Assembly: GCF_020911725.1 (NCBI RefSeq)
Contig: NZ_CP076620.1
Location: forward strand, 467,501-531,500
Length of the DNA stretch: 64,000 bases
Direction: 5' to 3'
Origin: Clostridium cadaveris
GTDB taxonomy: Bacteria; Bacillota; Clostridia; Clostridiales; Clostridiaceae
Part shown: positions 27,605-36,550 of the stretch, one piece after another
Position numbering within the stretch: position 1 is the first letter of the stretch
How the letters are laid out: each line of letters opens with the position of its first letter
Translations under genes and position numbers: made by a program
The notes under the pieces: generated by a model
What the model saw: only the letters and a program-made list of their open reading frames with translations
Databases searched by the model: none
What the model was told of the DNA's origin: nothing

Positions 27605-29773
27605 GTGACAAAAGTGAAAAATATTCTTAAAATTTTTAAAAGAGATGTAGTAAGCACAGCTAAAAATCCAATAGCTTTAATTGTTGTACTTGCAATATGT
27701 ATTATTCCAGCGCTCTATGCATGGATAAACATAAAAGCCTGTTGGGACCCCTATAGTAATACAAGCACAATACCAGTAGCTATAGTAAATGAGGACAAGG
27801 GTACAAAATTTTTAGGAAATCAGATGAACGTCGGTGAAGAAGTTATTAGTAACTTAGAAGAAAACAAAAGTATAGGTTGGGATTTTGTAAGTTTAAAAAA
27901 AGGAGATATGGGACTTGTAGATGGAGCTTATTATGCAATGATCGTAATTCCTGAAGATTTTTCGGATAATATTACAAGTTTAACTTCAAATAGCCCTAAA
28001 AAACCTCAGATAATTTATAAGGTAAACTCCAAAGCAACACCTGTAGTTGGAAAAATAACTGAAGTTGCACAGGAAAAAATAGTTGGAGAAATCACAACCA
28101 ACTTTATCTCTACTGTAAATAAGACAGTTTTTGAAAAAGTTAATATAGTTGGAGAAGATTTAGAGTCAAAAAGAAACGAATTGGTGGAGCTTAGAAAAGG
28201 GATTATTTATGCCAATAAACATCTAGATGAAATAGAAAATGCTTTAGATAATGGAAGCTTAGAAGCAGAGGCACTAAATAGTTATTTGGTAGAATTAAAG
28301 ACAAGCATACCTCAAATGACAGATGGAATTCAAAGCCTTGAAAACAGCACTACTAATGCTGCTAATCTAGGTGAAACGGTACAGCAAACTTTAAATCAAT
28401 CCTTTAACAACATAAGGATAATTCTTAATGATTTAAAGGTAGAGTCCATGGAAAATCATTCATTAGTACAAGATATTAATGAAAGTAGTAGCGAGGAAAT
28501 TAAATCTAATATTACCAATGACATGATAAAAATAGAAGGTAGATTAAATGTAGCCATAACAAGCTCTGATTCCATAATTAAATATTTAGAGAGCTTAAAT
28601 AAAACAGCTAATAATGAAGAAATTGCAAAGCTTATTTTATCATTAAGAAATTTAGAGGAGACTTTAAATAAGGAAAAGGATAATTTATCAAAACTAGAAA
28701 AGTACCTTCTAGAAACAAATAATATTAATAGTGAAGTGATAGCCTTATTAAATGATTTAACAAATAAGTCTGTCCAAGAAAGTACAGATATTTTATTAGA
28801 TTATGATAATAATGCAAGACCTCAACTTAATAGTATTTCCAAGGAGCTAATAAGTTCCACTAAGGATGCCGCTGAAATATTAAAAACATCAGAGGGATTG
28901 TCTATACAGATTAATAACATGCTTTCCCTTGGAATAGAAGGATCAAATTTGGCAGGAACTATAACAAAGGATTTAAGTAATAAATTGAAGGACTTTAAAG
29001 GTATAATCTCAGTACTTGGTTCAGCGCTAGAAAAAACAAATGAAGATGATTTAATTGCAATAATAAGCATTCTTCAAAGTGATCCGAATCTTATGGGAAA
29101 CTATATCTCAAGTCCTATAAACCTAAAGGAAGAACCTGTCTATGGAATACCTAACTATGGATCTGCCATGGCACCTGTTTATTCAGTTTTAGCCCTTTGG
29201 GTAGGAGCACTTATGTTAATATCAGTGCTTAAAGTGAATCCAGTTATTATTCCAGAAGGAGATCATTATACTCCAAGGCAGAAGTATTTTGGTAAACTTC
29301 TATATTTTGCAGTATTAGGAATGCTACAAGGGTTAATAGTTTCTATTGGAGATATTTTTCTATTACATGTATATACCGTTAATTCATTTTTATTGGTCAT
29401 GATATCAGTAATAATTGGACTTGCATTTTCAACTATTGTTTATACTTTAATGAGCGTATTTGGAAATTTAGGAAAGGTTGCTGCAATAATATTAATGGTA
29501 GTACAACTTGCAGGATCTGGAGGAACTTATCCTATACAGGTAGATCCTTTAATTTTTAGAATTTTCCAGCCTTTTTTTCCGTTCACCTATGCTATAGGAG
29601 GATATAGAGAGGCTATTGCTGGTCCTCTTTCATCCAAAGTAGCACTAGATATAGTAGTTCTATTAAGCTATGTTATGATATTTATTCTAATAGGATTCTT
29701 CTTGAAAAAGCCATTATATAGTAAAATTAAATATTTTGAGGAAAGCTTTGAGGAATCAGGGGTAGGGGAATAG
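27605..29773 (+). CDS. YhgE/Pip-family membrane protein, first of a tandem pair
   Basis: 722 aa. One N-terminal membrane helix (NPIALIVVLAICIIPALYAWINIKACWDPYSNT), a large extracellular segment of about 450 residues that is mostly coiled coil, and a C-terminal block of five to six helices resembling ABC-2 permeases (SVLALWVGALMLISVLKV ... AAIILMVVQLAGSGGTYPIQ). This is the YhgE/phage infection protein architecture; relatives act as phage receptors or as accessory exporters. GTG 27605 is reported, but GTG 27614 sits better after AGGATG (about ten bases). The next gene is a close paralogue ten bases away. Confidence 0.9.
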   Translation: MTKVKNILKIFKRDVVSTAKNPIALIVVLAICIIPALYAWINIKACWDPYSNTSTIPVAIVNEDKGTKFLGNQMNVGEEVISNLEENKSIGWDFVSLKKGDMGLVDGAYYAMIVIPEDFSDNITSLTSNSPKKPQIIYKVNSKATPVVGKITEVAQEKIVGEITTNFISTVNKTVFEKVNIVGEDLESKRNELVELRKGIIYANKHLDEIENALDNGSLEAEALNSYLVELKTSIPQMTDGIQSLENSTTNAANLGETVQQTLNQSFNNIRIILNDLKVESMENHSLVQDINESSSEEIKSNITNDMIKIEGRLNVAITSSDSIIKYLESLNKTANNEEIAKLILSLRNLEETLNKEKDNLSKLEKYLLETNNINSEVIALLNDLTNKSVQESTDILLDYDNNARPQLNSISKELISSTKDAAEILKTSEGLSIQINNMLSLGIEGSNLAGTITKDLSNKLKDFKGIISVLGSALEKTNEDDLIAIISILQSDPNLMGNYISSPINLKEEPVYGIPNYGSAMAPVYSVLALWVGALMLISVLKVNPVIIPEGDHYTPRQKYFGKLLYFAVLGMLQGLIVSIGDIFLLHVYTVNSFLLVMISVIIGLAFSTIVYTLMSVFGNLGKVAAIILMVVQLAGSGGTYPIQVDPLIFRIFQPFFPFTYAIGGYREAIAGPLSSKVALDIVVLLSYVMIFILIGFFLKKPLYSKIKYFEESFEESGVGE

Positions 29774-29783
29774 GAGGAGCACT

Positions 29784-31940
29784 ATGAAGAAGATTTGGTA
29801 TATATATATAAAAGATTTTAAAAGAATTGTAGAGAATAAAGTTGCTCTAGTAACTGTGCTTATACTTTGCACTATCCCTTCTCTTTATGCATGGATAAAT
29901 ATTAAGGCATGTTGGGATCCATATAGCAATACAGGCAATTTACCTGTCGCAGTTGTCAATGATGACAGAGGTACATCCCTTGAAGGAAAAGATATAAATG
30001 TTGGAGCAAAGATTATTGAAGAATTAAAAAAAGATAATTCAATTAGCTGGCAGTTTGTGGATCAGTGGCAGGGGAATTATGGCGTCAATGAAGGGAAATA
30101 CTATGCATTAATAGAGATTCCAAGTGATTTTTCAAGTTCACTAGCTACATTAGTTACATTAAACCCCAAAAAGCCAGATATAATTTATAGGGCAAATGAA
30201 AAAGCAAATGCTATCGCAACAAAAATTACAGCAGTTGTAAAGGACAAACTTACAAAAAAAATCACAACAAATTTTGTGGAAACCGTTAATAAGGAAGCCT
30301 TTACATTTTTGAACTCACTAGGAGGAGAACTTCAGACTAATAAAGCTGAAATATTTCAAATTCGAGATGCCATGAATTATACCAGTGAAAATATTGATAA
30401 AACTATAAAATTAATAAATGATTCTACTGATCATGCAGTTTCTCTTGAAGATTATTTATACAAAGTAAAAAATACTTTGCCTGTACTTTCAAATCAAATT
30501 GAAAATCTGCAAAGTGCAACCGTTAGTGGAAAAGAGTTAATTGGTATTACTCAAAGTGCATTAAATTCTCTACTAACTAATTGCAAAAATAATGTGATGG
30601 AAATTCAAGTGATAAACTCAAAAAATCAGATGCTCATAGCAGAACTAAAGAATATCAATAATTCTAGTATTAGAAATCAATTAAAAGAAAAATCATCTGA
30701 GTATAGCAGTAATCTAAACAAGATGGACAAGATAAGTAATGGAGCAATGACGTATTCTGGTGTTATCGATTCGCTTAAAAGTGGCAAGGACATCTCTAAG
30801 ATAGTAAACAAGTTAGATAAGAATAATGAGTTAGTTAAGGCACAGAGAAATATATTAAATTCAATATCTAAAAGTATTGATAGTGGGTCACCTTCAAAAG
30901 ATATAAACGGATTATTAGATTCCTTATCACAAGTATCAAATGAAGTTACTGCTAATTTAATACAGCTTTCAAACAGTTTTTACTCAGAAGGAGTTTCCGC
31001 TGTAAATATTACATCAAATAAGATTATGGATAAATCATCTATGGCAAATAATATTTTAGAGGGTACAAAGATAATTATTCCTCAATTAAATGCATTAGCA
31101 AGCTTTGGTATAGCTTCAACTGAAGTAGCAAGTAAGCAGGCTGGAGACACTGCCACTAAGCTACAAAAATTTCAAAGTTCCTTAAATGAATTGAATAACA
31201 AGACTAAGGGAATCAATGAAGATAGTATAAATAATATAATATCAATCATGGGGAAAAATCCGGAAAGTATCTCAAACTTTATAGCTTCACCAATAGATGT
31301 TAAGGAGGAGGAAGTATATAAGGGAGGGGTATTTGGTGTTGGGATTACACCTTTTTACACTGTTCTAGCAATTTGGGTAGGAGTTCTATTAGCAAGCACT
31401 ATACTTTCAACGGAATTTAAGGGATTAGAAAATATAGAAGGAGCAACTCTTATCCATGAGCACTTTGGTAAGATGTTGATATTTTTAACAATATCATTAA
31501 TACAGGGAATAATAATAAGCATCGGAGATGTATTTATACTTGGGGTAGTGCCTGAAAGCCTTGGGTTGTTTATGTTTATGACTATTTTGACCTCTATAGT
31601 ATTTACAGTTATAATATTTACCCTTGATTCTGTACTAGGGAATGTGGGAAAAGCCATTGCAGTAATTATTATGGTCATTCAAATAGCAGGGGCAGGAGGA
31701 TTATATCCAATACAAACAAATCCGAAGTTTTTTCAAATTGTAAATCCATATCTACCATTTACCTATTCTATTTTAGGATTTAGAGAAGCTATAGCAGGAC
31801 CACAAATTCATAATACGGTGGTGGATATTTTGATATTACTTTTATTAGGATTTGGATTCTTTTTGCTAATATTATTTAAGAAACCATTTCATAAATTATT
31901 ACACTTTTTTCATGGTGAATTTAAAAAGGCAGGATTATAA
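29784..31940 (+). CDS. YhgE/Pip-family membrane protein, second of a tandem pair
   Basis: 718 aa with the same plan as its upstream neighbour: N-terminal helix with SLYAWINIKACWDPYSNTGN, long helical external domain, and C-terminal ABC-2-like membrane block (TVLAIWVGVLLASTILSTEF ... IAVIIMVIQIAGAGGLYPIQ). Identical key segments (PSLYAWINIKACWDPYSNT, GGxYPIQ, PFTYxxxGxREAIAGP) show duplication, while the external domains have diverged. TAGGAGGAG fixes the ATG. The ten-base gap implies a single transcript and perhaps a heterodimer. Confidence 0.9.
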   Translation: MKKIWYIYIKDFKRIVENKVALVTVLILCTIPSLYAWINIKACWDPYSNTGNLPVAVVNDDRGTSLEGKDINVGAKIIEELKKDNSISWQFVDQWQGNYGVNEGKYYALIEIPSDFSSSLATLVTLNPKKPDIIYRANEKANAIATKITAVVKDKLTKKITTNFVETVNKEAFTFLNSLGGELQTNKAEIFQIRDAMNYTSENIDKTIKLINDSTDHAVSLEDYLYKVKNTLPVLSNQIENLQSATVSGKELIGITQSALNSLLTNCKNNVMEIQVINSKNQMLIAELKNINNSSIRNQLKEKSSEYSSNLNKMDKISNGAMTYSGVIDSLKSGKDISKIVNKLDKNNELVKAQRNILNSISKSIDSGSPSKDINGLLDSLSQVSNEVTANLIQLSNSFYSEGVSAVNITSNKIMDKSSMANNILEGTKIIIPQLNALASFGIASTEVASKQAGDTATKLQKFQSSLNELNNKTKGINEDSINNIISIMGKNPESISNFIASPIDVKEEEVYKGGVFGVGITPFYTVLAIWVGVLLASTILSTEFKGLENIEGATLIHEHFGKMLIFLTISLIQGIIISIGDVFILGVVPESLGLFMFMTILTSIVFTVIIFTLDSVLGNVGKAIAVIIMVIQIAGAGGLYPIQTNPKFFQIVNPYLPFTYSILGFREAIAGPQIHNTVVDILILLLLGFGFFLLILFKKPFHKLLHFFHGEFKKAGL

Positions 31941-31976
31941 GGGCTAAGGAATAAAACTCCATAGGATAATATTTAA

Positions 31977-32387
31977 ATTAAACTAACCATATTTTTTGAA
32001 GAACCATTTTGGGTTGGTGTGTTTGAAGAGCATGAAGGAAAGAGTTACAGTGTAAGCAAGGTGACTTTTGGAGATGAGCCTAAAGATGAGGAAATTTATG
32101 AATTTATATTAACTAAGTATAATAAACTTAAATTTGTCGGGGCTATAATGGAAAAAGAAAATTCATATCTGATAAAAAAAGAAAATCCTAAAAGGCTTCA
32201 AAGAAAAATAAAGAGAGAAACTAAAGAACAAGGCATTGGAACAAAGGCTCAGGTAGCTTTAAAAGAGCAGTACGAGAATAATAAACTTGAGAAGAAAAAG
32301 CATACTAAGCTTCAGAGGAGTATAGAAGAGGCAGAAAAATTTAAGCTTAAGCAAAGTAAGAGAAAAGAAAAGCATAAAGGACATTAG
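31977..32387 (+). CDS. yjdF: YjdF-family (DUF2992) protein, apparent ATT start
   Basis: 136 aa if started at ATT 31977. From that codon the frame reads KLTIFFEEPFWVGVFEEHEG, which fits the expected N-terminus of YjdF proteins (MKLTVYF...). A stop codon (TAA 31974-31976) precedes it directly, so no upstream start is possible. The first conventional start, GTG 32019, would remove 14 conserved residues. AGGA at 31963-31966 is ten bases before the ATT. The C-terminal half is a very basic helix (ENNKLEKKKHTKLQRSIEEA...). Either a rare ATT initiation or a start-codon mutation. The yjdF riboswitch seen in other Firmicutes is not obvious in the 36-base gap. Confidence 0.75.
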   Translation: MKLTIFFEEPFWVGVFEEHEGKSYSVSKVTFGDEPKDEEIYEFILTKYNKLKFVGAIMEKENSYLIKKENPKRLQRKIKRETKEQGIGTKAQVALKEQYENNKLEKKKHTKLQRSIEEAEKFKLKQSKRKEKHKGH

Positions 32388-32396
32388 CTATATGAG

Positions 32397-32443
32397 AAAT
32401 ACTACAGGATTTTGAAAAACACTGTGGTATTTTTCTTTTTTTA
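32397..32443 (+). terminator. Terminator after yjdF
   Basis: AAATACTACAG (32397-32407) pairs with CTGTGGTATTT (32422-32432), one G-T pair, then TTCTTTTTTT. Confidence 0.85.
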
Positions 32444-32454
32444 TTTAAGACACG

Positions 32455-32511
32455 TTGACAATATCGTATAACGATATTAGAATTAAAGTATAAATATCGA
32501 GTATCGATATT
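32455..32511 (+). promoter_or_regulatory. Promoter of the PadR-DUF2812 operon with two identical operators
   Basis: -35 TTGACA (32455-32460) and -10 TAGAAT (32478-32483) with 17-bp spacing. AATATCG-N5-CGATATT occurs twice: 32460-32478, filling the spacer, and 32493-32511, just after the expected start point. Centres are 33 bp apart. The position fits repression by the PadR protein encoded 16 bp further on. Confidence 0.88.
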
Positions 32512-32526
32512 GAAAGGATGATATAA

Positions 32527-32856
32527 ATGCCAAGAGAGCAATTTCAAAATTTGACAGAGCCTATGTACTACATTTTGATGTCTTTAATGAAAGAAAGATG
32601 TGGTGTAGATATAATGGAGGCTGTTCTTGAAATTTCTAGAGGCCGTGTGAAGGTTGGACCGGGAACCTTGTACACACTTCTTGGAAAGTTTCAAAAGGAA
32701 AATATGATAAGAGAGACAGAAGTAGTAGGAAGAAAAAGGAGTTATATAATCACTGATTATGGAAAAGAGATTTTAAGAGATGAATATAGAAGACTAGAGA
32801 CTATGGTTGAGGATGGAAAAAGCTTTATGATGGAGGGGTATGATGATTTGGGATAA
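32527..32856 (+). CDS. PadR-family transcriptional repressor
   Basis: 109 aa, a typical short PadR: winged HTH with MYYILMSLMKERCGVDIMEAVLEISRGRVKVGPGTLYTLLGKF and YIITDYGKEILRDEYRRLE. AAAGGATGATA precedes the ATG. The promoter carries two identical palindromes, so negative autoregulation is likely. The stop overlaps the start of the DUF2812 gene by 17 bases, coupling the two; PadR-DUF2812 pairs are common in clostridia. Confidence 0.92.
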   Translation: MPREQFQNLTEPMYYILMSLMKERCGVDIMEAVLEISRGRVKVGPGTLYTLLGKFQKENMIRETEVVGRKRSYIITDYGKEILRDEYRRLETMVEDGKSFMMEGYDDLG

Positions 32857-34159
32857 GAATAAGAAAACTACGTACTTTATGTACCAGCCATATGAGTGTA
32901 CAGCGGTGGAAGAATATTTAGAGGATATGGCTGAAAAAGGATGGATTTTAGAAAAGATAAATGGATGTCTATTTACTTTTCAAAAGATAGAGCCTAAAAA
33001 ATTAAAATATTCAGTAGATGCATTTTGCGAAATATCAGTTTTGGATACAGAAGACTCAGATATGGCTATGGACTACAGAGAATACTGCATAGCAGCAGGG
33101 TGGAAGTATATATGTCAGGCAGGGAAGATTCAAGTGTTTTATAGGTCGGATGTAGAAAACATTATACCTATTCAAACTGATAATAGAGAAAAGTTTACAG
33201 CTATCTTTAAATCATCATTATATAATGTATTTATGAATCTTTTGGTAGCAGTATTATTTGGATTTAATCTGTATTTGCAGTTTTTTCAAGGAACTTTAGA
33301 ATATAACCTTACTTCAAATTTAAGCTTATTTAGCGGAGTGATGATGCTATCAGTTATAGCTATGAATTTAACATCAGTGATCAGCTTTTTTATATGGGCT
33401 ATAAGGAGCAAGATTAAGGAAAAGAATGATGAATTTATTCCTTATAATAATTATAAGCAGCTTAAGAGAAAAAATTGCTTAAATAAAATATATCTTGGAA
33501 TATCTATGCTTGTATTAATATTTGCTGTGTCAAGCACGAATGATATATTAAGTATTATTGCAGTTATGTTTAGCATTAGTTTAATATCAATCTTTGGAGT
33601 GATTTTTATAAAGAAATTTATAAATAGAAGGAAATATTCAAAACCTGCTAAGTTTGCAATATCTGTTATAGGAATTTTAATAACCATAATTGTTACTATA
33701 AATATAACCATGTTTGGATTGATGATTACAAATAATAGCAATGAAGAAGATTCAGATTTACCACAAAAATCAACTTTTACATTATTAGATTTAGGATATA
33801 AAGATGGAAATCCAGAAGAGATATATGAGAGGTATAGTAAAAGTATATTGGCGGAAAACTTGCATTATTCAGGTGGTACAGAGGGCAGACATATTAGCTA
33901 CGATATGTTAAAAAGTAATTATCAATGGACTATAAAACTTCAAAAAGATAGAATCATAAAAAACATGAAGGGTTACGGCTATGACATTGAATCAGTTTCG
34001 TATAAATTTAATCTACCAAAGGATATAGATGTTGACTCCATAGATGGGGGAAGGATATTACTTATATCTTCACCTAATACAATAGTGAAAGTTTTTAACA
34101 ACTTTGAAGATATGAGCCAATACGATTTTGTGAGAACTATCTATGAAGAGTGCTTTTAA
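32840..34159 (+). CDS. DUF2812 membrane protein
   Basis: 439 aa. Residues 1-105 are the DUF2812 domain (FMYQPYECTAVEEYLEDMAEKGW..., KKLKYSVDAF, YREYCIAAGWKYIC, QVFYRSD). Four to five hydrophobic segments follow between about 130 and 300, and then a soluble C-terminal domain of about 125 residues. Two adjacent ATGs (32840, 32843) are possible after GGAGGGG; the second has slightly better spacing. Function unknown. It is translationally coupled to the PadR repressor, so it is probably the main target gene. Confidence 0.85.
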   Translation: MMIWDKNKKTTYFMYQPYECTAVEEYLEDMAEKGWILEKINGCLFTFQKIEPKKLKYSVDAFCEISVLDTEDSDMAMDYREYCIAAGWKYICQAGKIQVFYRSDVENIIPIQTDNREKFTAIFKSSLYNVFMNLLVAVLFGFNLYLQFFQGTLEYNLTSNLSLFSGVMMLSVIAMNLTSVISFFIWAIRSKIKEKNDEFIPYNNYKQLKRKNCLNKIYLGISMLVLIFAVSSTNDILSIIAVMFSISLISIFGVIFIKKFINRRKYSKPAKFAISVIGILITIIVTINITMFGLMITNNSNEEDSDLPQKSTFTLLDLGYKDGNPEEIYERYSKSILAENLHYSGGTEGRHISYDMLKSNYQWTIKLQKDRIIKNMKGYGYDIESVSYKFNLPKDIDVDSIDGGRILLISSPNTIVKVFNNFEDMSQYDFVRTIYEECF

Positions 34160-34278
34160 GAAATAGTTTCAAACTATAATTGGACAAGACTTTGCTATAA
34201 TGTTAAAGATTAACTGAAGATGACCGTAGAGAACAGCTCTATGTAATATATAGAAATCTTATATATTGGAGGGCTAAT

Positions 34279-35414
34279 ATGAAAAAGGACAAATCTAAAA
34301 AGGTAACATTTTTCATTTATTCACTTATGAATGTACAGCTGTTGAGGAATATCTAGAGATGATGGCAGAAAAGGGATGGCTTCTTGAGAGCATATATGAG
34401 TATTTTTTTAAATTTAAAAGGATTGAACCTAAGAAATTAAAATATTCAGTTGAAGCCTGCAGAAGGCTGTCCATTTACGATGAAGAAGACACGGAAAAAT
34501 CTAGAGAGTATAGAGAATACTGCATTGCTGCAGGATGGAATTATGTATGCTAAGAAAATAAACTTCTTATATTCTATACAGAGGATGAGAATAAAGTGAT
34601 TCTCATTGAGACTGATGATGAGGAAAAGTTTAAGAATATTTTCAATGCATCAATACCTCGGATACTGATGAAAATTTCTATTCTTATACTCTTTGCAATG
34701 CAGCTTTATTTTGAGTTTATTGGAAATAGAATTAAATATGCCATAGCTTTTAATTCCTCCTTGTTTGTTGGAATACTATACTTGATATTTATAGCAATAC
34801 TTTTGACGGAAATAATGAGTTTTTTCATATGGGCAGTGAGAAGTAAAATCGGTGAAAGAAGACACAAGTTTACACCGTATAACGATTATAAGAGGATAAA
34901 GAGGAAAAATAAATTAAAGAAAGGTTATATTTTAGTCTTTATTATATTGGCATTGTTTATAACAAGGTCGCCTATAGATGACAACAATCCATCACAGCTT
35001 TCTAATATAAAACTTACTGCAGAAGACTTTAATCTTAATGATGCTATGAAAGATAAAGAGCGTGAAAGATTTCATAGTAGTATACTTGCAAAATATATGA
35101 GGTATTCAAGCTTTTATGATGATGAGTATCGTTTTGATTACGAAATTCTTCAAAGCGAACATTCTTGGATCATAGATTTTTATAAAAAAAGAGCTTTAAG
35201 TGGATTGAAAGAAAATAATAATGTAGAGGCAATTTCAGATAGATTTAACTTTCCAAATGGGGTGGAGGTCTATTCTATAACTAGAGATAAGCTGGAGAAT
35301 ATTTTTATACTTTCATCTATAGATAGATTTATAGAAATTCATAAGGATATTAAAGATATCAGTGATGAGGAATTCATCAAAATAGTGTATGAAAAATGTT
35401 TTAAGGAAATTTAA
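34279..35414 (+). pseudogene. Broken second copy of the DUF2812 gene
   Basis: GGAGGG and ATG 34279 open a frame MKKDKSKKVTFF that is lost in a T5 run near 34310; adding one T restores HLFTYECTAVEEYLEMMAEKGW, matching the intact copy upstream. A second lesion is TAA at 34551-34553, where the intact paralogue has Gln after YIC (a CAA-to-TAA change). The rest continues to 35414 with the same membrane and C-terminal plan but is about 50 residues shorter. No PadR gene accompanies it. Two independent defects make sequencing error less likely. Confidence 0.88.
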
Positions 35415-35424
35415 TAAAAAGCAA

Positions 35425-35476
35425 CTCATTAAAGAGGCAGTGATTCTAGATTCTCATCTAGGCGCTGCTTTTTCAA
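35425..35476 (+). terminator. Hairpin and T-run after the broken DUF2812 gene
   Basis: A GCAG-TG..CG-CTGC stem encloses TCTAGATTCTCATCTAG, then TTTTTC. Probable terminator with imperfect pairing. Confidence 0.6.
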
Positions 35477-35569
35477 TGTACAAATTAAGAGTTTCTTAGG
35501 AATAGCATAAAGCTATATGGTGTTATAATGAAATTTATAATAGAAAGTTTTGGTTAAGGTGATGAAAAT

Positions 35570-36502
35570 ATGGTAAAGAGAAGAATAATTGGACTAGCAG
35601 CAGTTGTAATTTCGGCAGTGTATCTAATAGGGTGCAGCTATATATTGGATAATAAGGATGACAAAATTAATACGGATGATAACAAACATAATATCAGTGA
35701 TACTGAAAAAGAATCCGAAAAAACACCAGAAAAACTTGAAATCCTAAATATAGATAAAGGCTATAAGATTGAAGGTGAGGATGTTTATGTAACTTATGAT
35801 AATGGTATTAACTTTGTTAAGGTACCAGTACCGCTAAGCTCTCTTAAGGCTATGGCATCAGCTCAAGAGGAAACTAAGGACTTACTTGAAGGAAGCTATT
35901 TTATTTCTCAGTACAATACTGCATTTATATACGGAGACAGTATTGTTTATGCATCTGATGATAAGGGGAAAAGTTGGAGGACTAGCCAGCTTCTTAGCAA
36001 TTGTGAAGGAGGCCCGTCCTCAATTGGATTTGAGTTGAGAAGGCAGTTTATAGGATATACAGAGGACGGTTTAGGATATGCAATAATTGCAGGTGATAGG
36101 GCTATGAACTTTGAAAATATACATATATACACAAGTAGCGATAATGGTGATTGTTGGAAATATAAGGGGGTACTAAATGGAGGAGGCACGAGCTTTGCTA
36201 CAGGAATCTCATTTGGAAATAAAAATATAGGGTTTATAACTACAAAAGCAAATAAAGATAATATTTATATGACTAAAAATGGGGGTACATCTTGGGAATT
36301 ATTAAAGCTTCCCATACCAGAAGAGTTAAAGAGTTCATATACCACTCCTAATGTTCCTAAGTTTTCAGGAAAACATGGAGAAATGTATATAGGGCAGGGA
36401 ACAAATGAAGATAACTTAAGCAATGAAAAAAATAAATATATAAAACTTGTTAGTGAAAACTATGGTCAAACTTGGAAATATAACGGCGAGATTAGCAAGT
36501 AG
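35570..36502 (+). CDS. Lipoprotein with Asp-box (BNR-like) repeats
   Basis: 310 aa. The signal peptide ends in the lipobox LIGC, so it is lipid-anchored outside the membrane, followed by a charged linker of about 35 residues. At least five Asp-box type motifs occur (VTYDNGINFVKVP, ASDDKGKSWRT, TSSDNGDCWKY, TKNGGTSWELL, SENYGQTWKYN), the pattern of sialidase-like or Ycf48-like beta-propellers. Sialidase catalytic residues cannot be identified, so a binding role is more likely. It begins about 155 bases after the broken DUF2812 gene and is followed 48 bases later by another lipoprotein gene. Confidence 0.8.
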   Translation: MVKRRIIGLAAVVISAVYLIGCSYILDNKDDKINTDDNKHNISDTEKESEKTPEKLEILNIDKGYKIEGEDVYVTYDNGINFVKVPVPLSSLKAMASAQEETKDLLEGSYFISQYNTAFIYGDSIVYASDDKGKSWRTSQLLSNCEGGPSSIGFELRRQFIGYTEDGLGYAIIAGDRAMNFENIHIYTSSDNGDCWKYKGVLNGGGTSFATGISFGNKNIGFITTKANKDNIYMTKNGGTSWELLKLPIPEELKSSYTTPNVPKFSGKHGEMYIGQGTNEDNLSNEKNKYIKLVSENYGQTWKYNGEISK

Positions 36503-36550
36503 AATATGTTTATTAAAGTACAACTTAAATTAAAGGAGAGACATTAATTA

